Shown here: one piece after another, positions 14,116 to 20,853 of the stretch
Layout: each line of letters opens with the position of its first letter
Numbering within the stretch: the stretch's first letter is position 1
Assembly (NCBI GenBank): GCA_044348925.1
Contig: JBIKRY010000041.1
Location: forward strand, 1 to 20,853
Length of the DNA stretch: 20,853 nucleotides
Origin: JAAFKA01 sp044348925
Lineage (GTDB): Bacteria > Bacteroidota > Bacteroidia > Cytophagales > Thermoflexibacteraceae
Reading direction: 5' to 3'
Position numbers and translations under genes: made by a program
Notes under the pieces: model-generated
What the model saw: only the letters and a program-made list of their open reading frames with translations
Told to the model about the DNA's origin: nothing
Databases searched by the model: none

Positions 14116-17115
14116 TCAGGCATCTTTTTTCTTTGTTTTCTTCACTTTCTCTTTCACAAAAAGCCCCGCAGTATATTTTTCGTACAACTCAAACAAAAAT
14201 ACCATACGATTTGCCTCACTCGTAAAAGGCTGCGGTCTGTATGCCAAATCAACAGCTTTATCGAGTTCATTATGGGCTTTTAGTAATTTTTGTGGCATTG
14301 TGCCTATGTCATATAAATCTGCCAACGAACTATTTGGAAATTCTGCTCTAATATTTAATACTTTTTGTGCAGCTTTTTCAATAGCTTTTACTTGTTTTGT
14401 GTCTGGATTTTCGGGAAACGGAAAATTATTGTAAACAATATCTTTTGAATAACGAAAATCACTTTTTAGTCTTCCACAAACACTTTTTACCCAAGCTATA
14501 TGTATAAGTGAAGTCAAAATTCCAAAATGATACAAAGTTCCATTCGGAATAATTAGACAAGAATCGCCAGCAATACAGTTTTTATCTACAAATCCAATAG
14601 GAATGTATTTTCTATTTTCAGACGACACACGAGGAATTACAATATAATCGAGTCCTTTGGGTTGCGTTATTTGTGCAAAAAGATAAGAGATTTCTGCTAA
14701 TTGTGGACGTGCAGATATTTTTCTCAATTCTTTTATTTTATCTGTTCTTTCTTTTACATACTTCAAACTTCTTAGTTCTTGTGGTTCTATATCTTGTAGC
14801 CACAAACACCACCTTTTTTTATTATTCAAAAATTCGTAAGCAGAAATAAAAGGTTTAAAATATTGCCCTGCGTTGGGCTCTTTATTCAGAAAAATATCTT
14901 TTTCTTCTGTTGTAAATAAAAAATTTCCACCATCAGCAGGCATATTTCCAAAATTCATCTTAGGCACATTACAAATCGGCGTACTTCTTTTTGCGATTAA
15001 AATATCTTTTGCATCTACTAAATACGGATTGATATTTTTTACTTTTAGCTCGTGAGCCTCGCCTTTGATGTCTTCATAGTCAAAAATACTTTTATCTTCT
15101 GTATCAAAATTTGCAAAACCTATAATCACACAATGCACCGCAGCAATTCCTCTACCTTCATTAGTCCATTTAAAACTTCTGTGTGCAAAATGAATTTTAA
15201 TATTATAATTTTTTTGTAATTGTCCCCATAAAATTCCTACTTGTAAACCTTGTGTAATTGAATTTGTAGAAACAAAAGCTACTTTAATTGTTGTACCTTG
15301 AATATATTTTGCAGCCTTAAAATACCAAGCTGTAACATAATCTAATTCTCCCGCATCTTTTGAATATCCTAAAACTCTCAATAAATCTTGTTTTTGTGTG
15401 GCATTCATAATTCTTGAACCCAAAAACGGAGGATTTCCCATAATATAATCATACTTTATACTTGCATATTGTTCCGAATTATACTTGTGAACTTCGTAAG
15501 TTTCGGTTTGTATGTTAAGATTATCAACCGTTTCGAGTGCCTTGTTTGTGTTATTTGTTGTGTTATTTGATTTCTGTTTTTTATTTGTTTGGTAAGTTTC
15601 TTGCGGTTCTTCTACCAAATAAATATTTGCGTGCTTTGTGTAAACGTCAATTTTTGGTGCAAAATTCGCAGGATTTAGCAATTTTTGCCAATCTATATGC
15701 AAGGCATTGCCATGAACAATGGTTGCAGCTTTGTTGAGTGGCAACCGCACAAAATATTTACCAAACCGTTTTTGAATCAACATATTCATTTGGTGGTCAA
15801 CAAGATACATCGCAACTTCGGCAATACGTGCAGGAAATTCCTCATATTCAATGCCATACATTTGGTCAACATCAACTAAAATTAGGCTTCGAATATCCAA
15901 AACTTGTTGCCCTTTTTGAATTGCCTCCAAAACTTCCATTTCCAATAACCGCAATTCCCGATAAGCAATAATTAAGAAATTGCCACAACCACAAGCAGGG
16001 TCAAGAAATTTAAGTTTGCTTAATTTTTTATGAAATTCGGATAATTTGTTTTTATTTCCTTTAATTTGGTGAAACTCTGCCCAAAGTGCATCAAGAAATA
16101 AGGGTTTTATGGCTTTCAAAATATTGCCTTCGCTGGTGTAATGTGCACCCAAGTTTCTACGTTCAATCGGATTCATAATACTTTGAAACATGGAGCCAAA
16201 AATTGCAGGCGAAATTTTACTCCAATCAATATAACAACATTCCAATAAAGACTGACGCATTTTTTTGTCAAAACTTGCAATAGGCAAAATTTCCTCAAAT
16301 AATTTTCCATTGGTGTAAGGAAAATCATTCAGTTGTTCGTCCATATTTTTAAACCGTTTTTCTTTTGGCGTGTTCAAAACTTGGAATAATTCCTGTAACT
16401 TTGCAGCCAAATCACTGCCATCTTCTTGTGTGCGTTGCTCAATATAATCTTGTACTTGTTGTTTTTGAAAAATACTTGTATCTTCAGCAAACAAACAAAA
16501 TAAAACCCGCACCAAATACACTTCTAAGGAATGTCCCGAATAACCAACTTCTACCAATCTATCGTGCAATTTGCCCATCATTTCGGCAGCTTTTGCATTG
16601 GCGGGGTCTTCTTCGTGATAAATTTTTTTGGGATAACCAAGAATAAAACTAAACTTGTTTACATTATTTACTAATTCAGTGAGTTTAAATTCTATAACCC
16701 CCACCCGACCTCCTCCTTCTGGGGAGGAGTTTTGAGAGGTTTTTTCGGCAATCTCTTCTAAGTCATATAACCTAAAAATTTCAAAATCAGAAACTAAAAT
16801 ATATTTTGGCAATTCGTGTTCTTTCAATCCATGCAAATATTCTTTTGCTTGTTCGTAGGCTTTGTCTAAGTTTTTGCCTCTGCTTTTCATTTCTATCAGC
16901 AAAGTTCCTTTCCAAAGCAAATCTATATACCCATCAGAATCATCAATTTTTTTCACTCGATGTTCAAAAGTTGCTACTTTTCGGCGACTGATACCAAAAA
17001 TATTGAAAAAATCTACTAAAAAAGGCTTTGCTTCTGCATCTTCGCTATGCGTACCTGCCCAATCACGGGAGAAAGTCAATGCCCTATCTTTTATTTCATT
17101 CCAATTTAATGTCAT
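14116..17115 (-). CDS. MmeI-like type IIL restriction-modification enzyme (nuclease, methyltransferase and target recognition in one chain)
   Basis: 999 aa. The N-terminal nuclease has a PD-(D/E)XK core, DGYIDLLWKGTLLIEMKS: Asp65, then Glu75 and Lys77, the same Asp-x9-Glu-x-Lys spacing I recall for MmeI. A helical spacer (about 170-330) includes LGAHYTSEGNILKAI. The amino-methyltransferase domain has SAM motif I LDPACGCGNFL (371-381), VDVDQMYGIEYEEFPARIAEVAMYL and catalytic motif IV NPPF (561-564), so it should make N6-methyladenine. The C-terminal third holds the target-recognition region and ends with SVCGRLKSDFRYSKDIVYNNFPFPE, typical of this family. It is longer than MmeI (about 920 aa, from memory) because of two apparent insertions: residues about 122-138, encoded by a GC-rich palindrome, and about 484-553, low complexity. 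Such enzymes need no partner subunits. The recognition sequence cannot be read here. Confidence 0.88.
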   Translation of the reverse strand: MTLNWNEIKDRALTFSRDWAGTHSEDAEAKPFLVDFFNIFGISRRKVATFEHRVKKIDDSDGYIDLLWKGTLLIEMKSRGKNLDKAYEQAKEYLHGLKEHELPKYILVSDFEIFRLYDLEEIAEKTSQNSSPEGGGRVGVIEFKLTELVNNVNKFSFILGYPKKIYHEEDPANAKAAEMMGKLHDRLVEVGYSGHSLEVYLVRVLFCLFAEDTSIFQKQQVQDYIEQRTQEDGSDLAAKLQELFQVLNTPKEKRFKNMDEQLNDFPYTNGKLFEEILPIASFDKKMRQSLLECCYIDWSKISPAIFGSMFQSIMNPIERRNLGAHYTSEGNILKAIKPLFLDALWAEFHQIKGNKNKLSEFHKKLSKLKFLDPACGCGNFLIIAYRELRLLEMEVLEAIQKGQQVLDIRSLILVDVDQMYGIEYEEFPARIAEVAMYLVDHQMNMLIQKRFGKYFVRLPLNKAATIVHGNALHIDWQKLLNPANFAPKIDVYTKHANIYLVEEPQETYQTNKKQKSNNTTNNTNKALETVDNLNIQTETYEVHKYNSEQYASIKYDYIMGNPPFLGSRIMNATQKQDLLRVLGYSKDAGELDYVTAWYFKAAKYIQGTTIKVAFVSTNSITQGLQVGILWGQLQKNYNIKIHFAHRSFKWTNEGRGIAAVHCVIIGFANFDTEDKSIFDYEDIKGEAHELKVKNINPYLVDAKDILIAKRSTPICNVPKMNFGNMPADGGNFLFTTEEKDIFLNKEPNAGQYFKPFISAYEFLNNKKRWCLWLQDIEPQELRSLKYVKERTDKIKELRKISARPQLAEISYLFAQITQPKGLDYIVIPRVSSENRKYIPIGFVDKNCIAGDSCLIIPNGTLYHFGILTSLIHIAWVKSVCGRLKSDFRYSKDIVYNNFPFPENPDTKQVKAIEKAAQKVLNIRAEFPNSSLADLYDIGTMPQKLLKAHNELDKAVDLAYRPQPFTSEANRMVFLFELYEKYTAGLFVKEKVKKTKKKDA
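15546..15569 (-). repeat. 12-bp coding tandem repeat inside the restriction-modification gene
   Basis: The plus-strand unit TTGTGTTATTTG occurs twice without a gap (15546-15557 and 15558-15569). On the coding strand it gives Asn/Thr-rich residues, SNNTTNNTN, near residues 516-524, within the low-complexity insertion just before motif IV. The unit length is a multiple of three, so copy-number change keeps the frame. Confidence 0.8.
16696..16742 (-). repeat. GC-rich palindromic repeat inserted in frame in the restriction-modification gene
   Basis: This stretch is far richer in G and C than its surroundings and contains the palindrome CTCCTCC (16710-16716) with GGAGGAG (16723-16729). In frame it encodes TSQNSSPEGGGRVGV, near residues 126-140, between LYDLEE and the IEF strand. 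From memory, sequences of the form CCCCACC...CTCC(C)CTTCGGGGAGG are abundant dispersed repeats in Bacteroidetes. Inside a gene it resembles the palindromic elements known within Rickettsia proteins. Confidence 0.7.
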
Positions 17116-17212
17116 ATATGCTGTTTTTCAAAATGCTAACTTAGTTTTTTTATTGCAAATTAGCAAATAATAAAATCATAAACTTAGCTTTCTGCCGTTA
17201 TTTGTTTCTCCG

Positions 17213-17322
17213 CTACAGTATGTATATATCTTTTGTAAATAATTGATAATCAACAAATTATGTATTTTTGTAAATTTTATCACTTATTGATAGCCAAATA
17301 GTTAGAAAAATATATACTGTAG
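17213..17322. repeat. 110-bp segment bounded by inverted repeats
   Basis: CTACAGTAT (17213-17221) and ATACTGTAG (17314-17322) are perfect 9-bp inverted repeats. Next to each on the inner side is a run of alternating AT (ATATAT), slightly out of register. The outline resembles a very small MITE, but no target-site duplication is visible next to the ends. Confidence 0.4.
17243..17253. promoter_or_regulatory. TTGATAATCAA palindromic motif, copy 1
   Basis: An 11-bp near-perfect palindrome, also found at 20775-20785 and 20820-20830. The reverse complement of this copy with its flanks agrees with the third copy at 19 of 21 positions. It may be a protein-binding site or a dispersed repeat. Confidence 0.35.
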
Positions 17323-17406
17323 TTGGAATACAAACAATAGAAAATAGTTCACGTTACATTAGTTTGTTGCATAGCTTTTCATAGGTTTTAGGACTACGAT
17401 ACAAAA

Positions 17407-17436
17407 AAACACTAACTTTTATCAAAGTTAGTGTTT
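17407..17436 (-). terminator. sdhA terminator
   Basis: A perfect 13-bp hairpin, AAACACTAACTTT (17407-17419) with AAAGTTAGTGTTT (17424-17436), has a 4-nt loop. On the minus strand it is followed directly by a run of seven T. It lies 40 bp past the sdhA stop codon, a textbook intrinsic terminator. Confidence 0.9.
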
Positions 17437-17476
17437 GTAATTCTATAGTGTTTTGTAAAATTTTATTTGTAACTTC

Positions 17477-19393
17477 CTATTTATAACTTCTTTGTGTCAA
17501 TTTTACATTTTCAAACACCAATTCTTCTTTATTCAATTTTGCTTCGCCTTCGCTTACATATTCCCATGCAGCTACATAAGCATATTCGCTATCATTTCGT
17601 TGAGCTTCGCCGTCAGGAGTTTGTGATTCTTCGCGGAAATGTCCCCCACAAGATTCGGCTCTGTTAAAAGCATCATCTACCATCAATTCGCCGAGTTCTA
17701 AGAAATCTGCTACACGATAGGCTTTTTCTAAGGTAATGTTTAATTCCTCGTCTGTACCTACAATTTTCACATTTTTCCAGAAATCTGCACGCAACTCTCG
17801 AATTTGTTTTTTTGCGGTTTGCAATCCTTCGCTACTTCTCGACATACCACACTTGTCCCACATAATTTTTCCAAGTTCTTTATGGTATTGGTCAACCGTT
17901 TTATTTCCTTTGATACTAATGAGTTTTTTCATTTGTTCTTTCAAAGAAGTTTCGGCTTTTTTAAATTCTGGGTGCGAAGTTTCTACTTTTGTAACAGGCA
18001 TATCAGCCAAATAATTTCCAACAGTATAAGGTGCTACAAAATATCCATCTGCTAATCCTTGCATCAAAGCTGAAGCACCCAAACGGTTTGCACCATGGTC
18101 AGAAAAATTAGCCTCTCCCAATGCAAAAAGCCCAGGGATAGTTGTTTGCAAATTATAATCTACCCAAAGTCCTCCCATTGTATAGTGTACCGCAGGATAA
18201 ATACGCATAGGAGATTTGTATGGATTTTCGCCTGTAATTTTGGCATACATATCAAACAAGTTACCATATTTGGCACTTACCCAACTTTCTCCGTTTCGTT
18301 TGATAGCATCTGCAAAATCTAAAAATACGGCTAATTTGGTTTCGCCAACACCTCTACCTTCATCACATACTTGTTTTGCATTGCGAGAAGCCACATCACG
18401 AGGCACAAGATTTCCAAAAGATGGATAACGTCTTTCTAAGAAATAATCTCTTTCGTCTTCAGGAATTTGTGCTGCTGGACGAGTTTCGCCTGCTTTTTTT
18501 GGCACCCAAACTCTCCCATCATTTCGCAAAGATTCCGACATCAAGGTCAGTTTAGATTGGTGGTCGCCAGAAACAGGAATACAAGTAGGGTGAATTTGTG
18601 TAAAGCAAGGATTTGCAAAATATGCACCTTTTTTATAGGCTCTAAATGCTGCACTTGCATTACAACCCATCGCATTGGTGGACAAGAAAAATACGTTTCC
18701 ATAGCCTCCAGTACACAATAAAACGGCATGTGCCGAATGAGATTCTATAGCACCTGTTACTAAATTGCGAGTTACAATGCCTCTTGCTTTTCCATCTATA
18801 GTTATCACGTCAAGCATCTCGGTACGTGGAAACATTTGTACTTTGCCATTGGCAATTTGACGACTTAAGGCACTATAAGCACCCAACAATAATTGTTGTC
18901 CCGTCTGCCCACGTGCATAGAAAGTACGTGAAACTTGTGAGCCACCAAAAGACCTATTATCCAACAAGCCTCCATATTCTCTTGCAAAAGGAACACCTTG
19001 AGCAACACATTGGTCAATAATATTTACACTTACTTGTGCCAAACGATGCACATTTGCCTCTCTTGCTCGATAATCTCCACCTTTAATGGTATCATAAAAC
19101 AGACGATATACGCTATCTCCATCATTTTGGTAATTTTTGGCAGCATTGACACCACCTTGAGCCGCAATACTATGCGCACGTCTTGGGCTATCTTGGTAAC
19201 AAAATGCTTTCACATTATAACCCAACTCGGCTAAAGAAGCAGCAGCCGAAGCACCTGCAAGACCCGTTCCTACAACTATCACATCATATTTACGTTTATT
19301 GGCAGGATTGACAAGTTTCATAGAAAACTTGTGTTTTGCCCATTTGTCCGCTAAGGGGCCATCTGGAACTTTTGATTCTAATTTTATGGACAT
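17477..19393 (-). CDS. sdhA: Succinate dehydrogenase/fumarate reductase flavoprotein subunit
   Basis: 638 aa, the length usual for the Bacteroidetes enzyme. The subunit oxidises succinate or reduces fumarate at the inner face of the cytoplasmic membrane, using covalent FAD, in complex with an iron-sulfur and a cytochrome b subunit. The FAD dinucleotide fold is at VVGTGLAGASAAAS (40-53). HSIAAQGG (74-81) contains the His that links FAD. The dicarboxylate site is represented by QIHPTCIPVSGD, VHYTMGGLWVDY and RLGASALMQGLADGYFV. The C-terminus ends LTQRSYK, as in relatives. No key residue is missing. The usual order is sdhC-sdhA-sdhB, but here the upstream neighbour is a divergent nucleoside phosphorylase and the downstream side is a terminator, so the other subunits must lie elsewhere. 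Direction of the reaction in vivo cannot be told. Confidence 0.96.
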   Translation of the reverse strand: MSIKLESKVPDGPLADKWAKHKFSMKLVNPANKRKYDVIVVGTGLAGASAAASLAELGYNVKAFCYQDSPRRAHSIAAQGGVNAAKNYQNDGDSVYRLFYDTIKGGDYRAREANVHRLAQVSVNIIDQCVAQGVPFAREYGGLLDNRSFGGSQVSRTFYARGQTGQQLLLGAYSALSRQIANGKVQMFPRTEMLDVITIDGKARGIVTRNLVTGAIESHSAHAVLLCTGGYGNVFFLSTNAMGCNASAAFRAYKKGAYFANPCFTQIHPTCIPVSGDHQSKLTLMSESLRNDGRVWVPKKAGETRPAAQIPEDERDYFLERRYPSFGNLVPRDVASRNAKQVCDEGRGVGETKLAVFLDFADAIKRNGESWVSAKYGNLFDMYAKITGENPYKSPMRIYPAVHYTMGGLWVDYNLQTTIPGLFALGEANFSDHGANRLGASALMQGLADGYFVAPYTVGNYLADMPVTKVETSHPEFKKAETSLKEQMKKLISIKGNKTVDQYHKELGKIMWDKCGMSRSSEGLQTAKKQIRELRADFWKNVKIVGTDEELNITLEKAYRVADFLELGELMVDDAFNRAESCGGHFREESQTPDGEAQRNDSEYAYVAAWEYVSEGEAKLNKEELVFENVKLTQRSYK

Positions 19394-19885
19394 AAATAAC
19401 TGATTTTAGTTTTGAGTATATTGTCTTAAGCAAAATATAAAATTATAGCATATAACTAAGCACCCAAAAATTTTGTCGTAATTTACTAAGATTTTATGAA
19501 TTGAAAATTATTTTGCCATAATTTATACAAATTATAAATTATTTTGTCTTTTATAGTTTGCAATAAGCCTTATGTAACTATTTGGGAATACCAAAATCTT
19601 TTTATTGCACATACCTTATACAATATGTATGGTAAAAATGTTATTATTATTGCAAATAATTTCTAAAAACTTTTCTGTATCCATATCCAAAAAATAAATT
19701 TTGCTTAAGTGTTCTCAAAACCTATATTTTTAATTAAATTTTAACGTAGTTTGCAAACAAAATAAAAAAGGTTAATTTTTAGTTTTTCTGCTTATAGGTA
19801 ATGTAAGTTACTTAGAAAAATCAATTACAGCCAAAAATTAGCTTATATTTTATTAGTAATTCTAATTTTTTACCAATAAACTACT
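19394..19885. other. Long divergent intergenic region (sdhA / nucleoside phosphorylase)
   Basis: This 492-bp gap has no credible ORF. Leftward it has a possible sdhA promoter: TTG (19467-19465) and, 17 nt on, TATAATTT (19447-19440), with TATATTTTG (19439-19431) next to it. Neither is an exact TAnnTTTG. An AT-only inverted repeat, ATAATTTAT (19518-19526) with ATAAATTAT (19534-19542), and an imperfect palindrome around 19608-19633 (CATAC...GTATG) are present. Rightward I see no consensus promoter before the ATG at 19886. The size suggests regulation, but nothing specific can be named. Confidence 0.4.
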
Positions 19886-20740
19886 ATGGAATTTTCTCCT
19901 TCTGACCTTATTCTCAATGCAGACGGCAGTGTGTATCATTTGGGCTTGTTGCCACAAAATTTGTCGCACAAAATTATTACTGTTGGCGACCCCGACCGTG
20001 TAGCAAAAGTTACGCAATATTTTGATACGATTGAATTTGAGAAAAAACGGCGAGAATTTGTTACACACACAGGTAGCTACAAAGGCAAACGTATCTCTGT
20101 TATTTCGACAGGTATGGGAACAGATAACATAGAAATTTTGATGCACGAATTGGATATGTTGGTAAATATTGATTTGCAAACTCGCAAACAAAAGACAGAA
20201 CATACCCCACTTACGATTGTTCGTGTAGGAACTTCGGGCAGTTTGCAGGCAGATATTCCTTTGGCTTCGCACTTGGTTTCGATAGCTGCCATTGGTTTTG
20301 ATACGCTAATGGCTTTTTATGAATTGAAACAAAATGAGTCAGAATATTATGTTTCTAAACGGTTGCAAGATGTAATTGGTTTGTCTTTTCAGCCCTACTG
20401 TGTGAAAGGCTCAACAGAATTAGCCGAAAAAATAGGCTTTGATATGGTAAAAGGCAATACGCTAACCTGCCCTGGGTTTTATGCACCGCAAGGGCGTAAA
20501 CTTCGTATTCCTTTGCGTTTTCCTGATTTGGTCGAAAAACTCAATGGATTTTGCCCTTTTGGTTTCAAATTGACAAATTTTGAGATGGAAACCGCAGGGT
20601 ATTATGCTTTAGGAAGACTTTTGGGGCATCATACACTTTCTTTGAATGCTATAGTTGCCAATCGCATGACCAATGAATTTGATACACAAGCAGACGCAAC
20701 TGTAGAAAAATTGATTATCAAAACTTTGGATAGAATATAA
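19886..20740 (+). CDS. Nucleoside phosphorylase (uridine phosphorylase-like)
   Basis: 284 aa. It belongs to the PNP/UDP phosphorylase family, which splits a nucleoside with phosphate into base and (deoxy)ribose 1-phosphate in the cytoplasm. The phosphate-binding GDPDRV lies at 34-39, STGMGTDNIEI at about 74-84, VRVGTSGSLQ at 112-121, and the ribose-binding NFEMETAGYY at 231-240. IPLRFPDLVEKLNGFCPFGF fits Bacteroidetes members usually annotated uridine or generic nucleoside phosphorylase. The ADG-x-VYHLGL beginning is also typical. Base specificity is inferred from overall similarity only; the residues that define uracil binding were not assigned. The gene stands alone and is divergent from sdhA. 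Two TTGATAATCAA motifs follow its stop. Confidence 0.9.
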   Translation: MEFSPSDLILNADGSVYHLGLLPQNLSHKIITVGDPDRVAKVTQYFDTIEFEKKRREFVTHTGSYKGKRISVISTGMGTDNIEILMHELDMLVNIDLQTRKQKTEHTPLTIVRVGTSGSLQADIPLASHLVSIAAIGFDTLMAFYELKQNESEYYVSKRLQDVIGLSFQPYCVKGSTELAEKIGFDMVKGNTLTCPGFYAPQGRKLRIPLRFPDLVEKLNGFCPFGFKLTNFEMETAGYYALGRLLGHHTLSLNAIVANRMTNEFDTQADATVEKLIIKTLDRI

Positions 20741-20774
20741 AAAATAGTCAGCAATTCCCACTTTGACTAATTAA

Positions 20775-20830
20775 TTGATAATCAAGTATTTAACTCGTTT
20801 TTTTGCATTTAGTAATTTGTTGATAATCAA
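20775..20830. promoter_or_regulatory. Pair of TTGATAATCAA palindromes
   Basis: Exact copies at 20775-20785 and 20820-20830, 45 bp apart, lie just past the nucleoside phosphorylase gene, near the right edge. The first could also act as a -33 TTG for a TTTTTTTG at 20798-20805 (spacing 20), which would drive a gene beyond the window. Whether they are operators, repeats or promoter parts is open. Confidence 0.35.
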
Positions 20831-20853
20831 TGAATTACCTAAAATGGGAAAAA

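Larger units (their letters stand above)
17116..17476. other. Intergenic region between sdhA and the restriction-modification gene
   Basis: Both flanking genes read leftward. From the right it contains the sdhA terminator (17407-17436), then a 110-bp segment bounded by inverted repeats (17213-17322), which encloses a TTGATAATCAA motif (17243-17253). AT-rich sequence upstream of the R-M start follows. That last part has TTATTTGC- and TAATTTGC-like strings but no exact TAnnTTTG. No RNA gene or small ORF is convincing. Confidence 0.45.

Noticed and set aside
14116..17115. BREX PglX or DISARM methyltransferase
   Set aside because: The N-terminal PD-(D/E)XK core and overall layout fit MmeI-like type IIL enzymes, and none of the BREX or DISARM partner genes are present nearby.
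17116..17476. Small RNA or tRNA gene in the gap
   Set aside because: No cloverleaf, no GTTCRA-type T-loop and no promoter with a matching terminator; the only strong hairpin belongs to sdhA.
19506..19545. AAATTATTTTG direct repeats and AT-only palindrome upstream of sdhA as an operator
   Set aside because: The sequence is almost entirely A and T, so such matches are expected by chance; there is no further support.

Overview
The window looks like the chromosome of an AT-rich member of the Bacteroidetes, probably Cytophagales-like. Three things suggest this. Promoters fit the Bacteroidetes -33 TTG / -7 TAnnTTTG pattern (for example at 84-113, 8902-8909, 9126-9158 and 13853-13860). Proteins carry Bacteroidetes-style architectures: a two-component-type beta-propeller with a Y_Y_Y domain and SpoIIE phosphatase, a DUF4783 protein, a dimeric-type glycyl-tRNA synthetase and a Bacteroidetes-type fumarate reductase/succinate dehydrogenase flavoprotein. 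Intergenic gaps hold palindromic repeats of kinds common in that phylum. The taxonomic placement is inference.

Layout. 1-58 is the cut-off start of a probable Rpn-type PD-(D/E)XK nuclease. 116-3310 (minus) encodes a membrane-spanning propeller/SpoIIE phosphatase sensor. 3625-4638 (plus) is a TPR lipoprotein, followed by a small orphan ORF ending at 5140 and a strong hairpin terminator. 5351-8862 (minus) holds three exported or membrane-anchored proteins: a TPR protein, a 665-aa Sel1/TPR-like protein and a DUF4783 protein. 9178-13182 (plus) holds glyS, mvaD and an MFS transporter, separated by palindromes. 13247-17115 (minus) is a small accessory/defence block: a RelE-type toxin-antitoxin pair and a single-polypeptide MmeI-like (type IIL) restriction-modification enzyme. 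17477-19393 (minus) is sdhA/frdA standing alone, with a textbook terminator. 19886-20740 (plus) is a uridine-phosphorylase-like nucleoside phosphorylase.

Most of the window is ordinary housekeeping. The parts most worth a second look are in the 13.2-17.1 kb block. The toxin-antitoxin pair is bracketed by a 20-bp direct repeat and by a 55-bp duplicate of the toxin gene's 3' end, which reads as a rearrangement scar. The restriction-modification gene carries an in-frame GC-rich palindromic repeat insertion and a second low-complexity insertion containing a 12-bp coding tandem repeat. Several intergenic palindromes recur within the window. I found no clearly new multi-gene system, and no rRNA, tRNA or CRISPR array.
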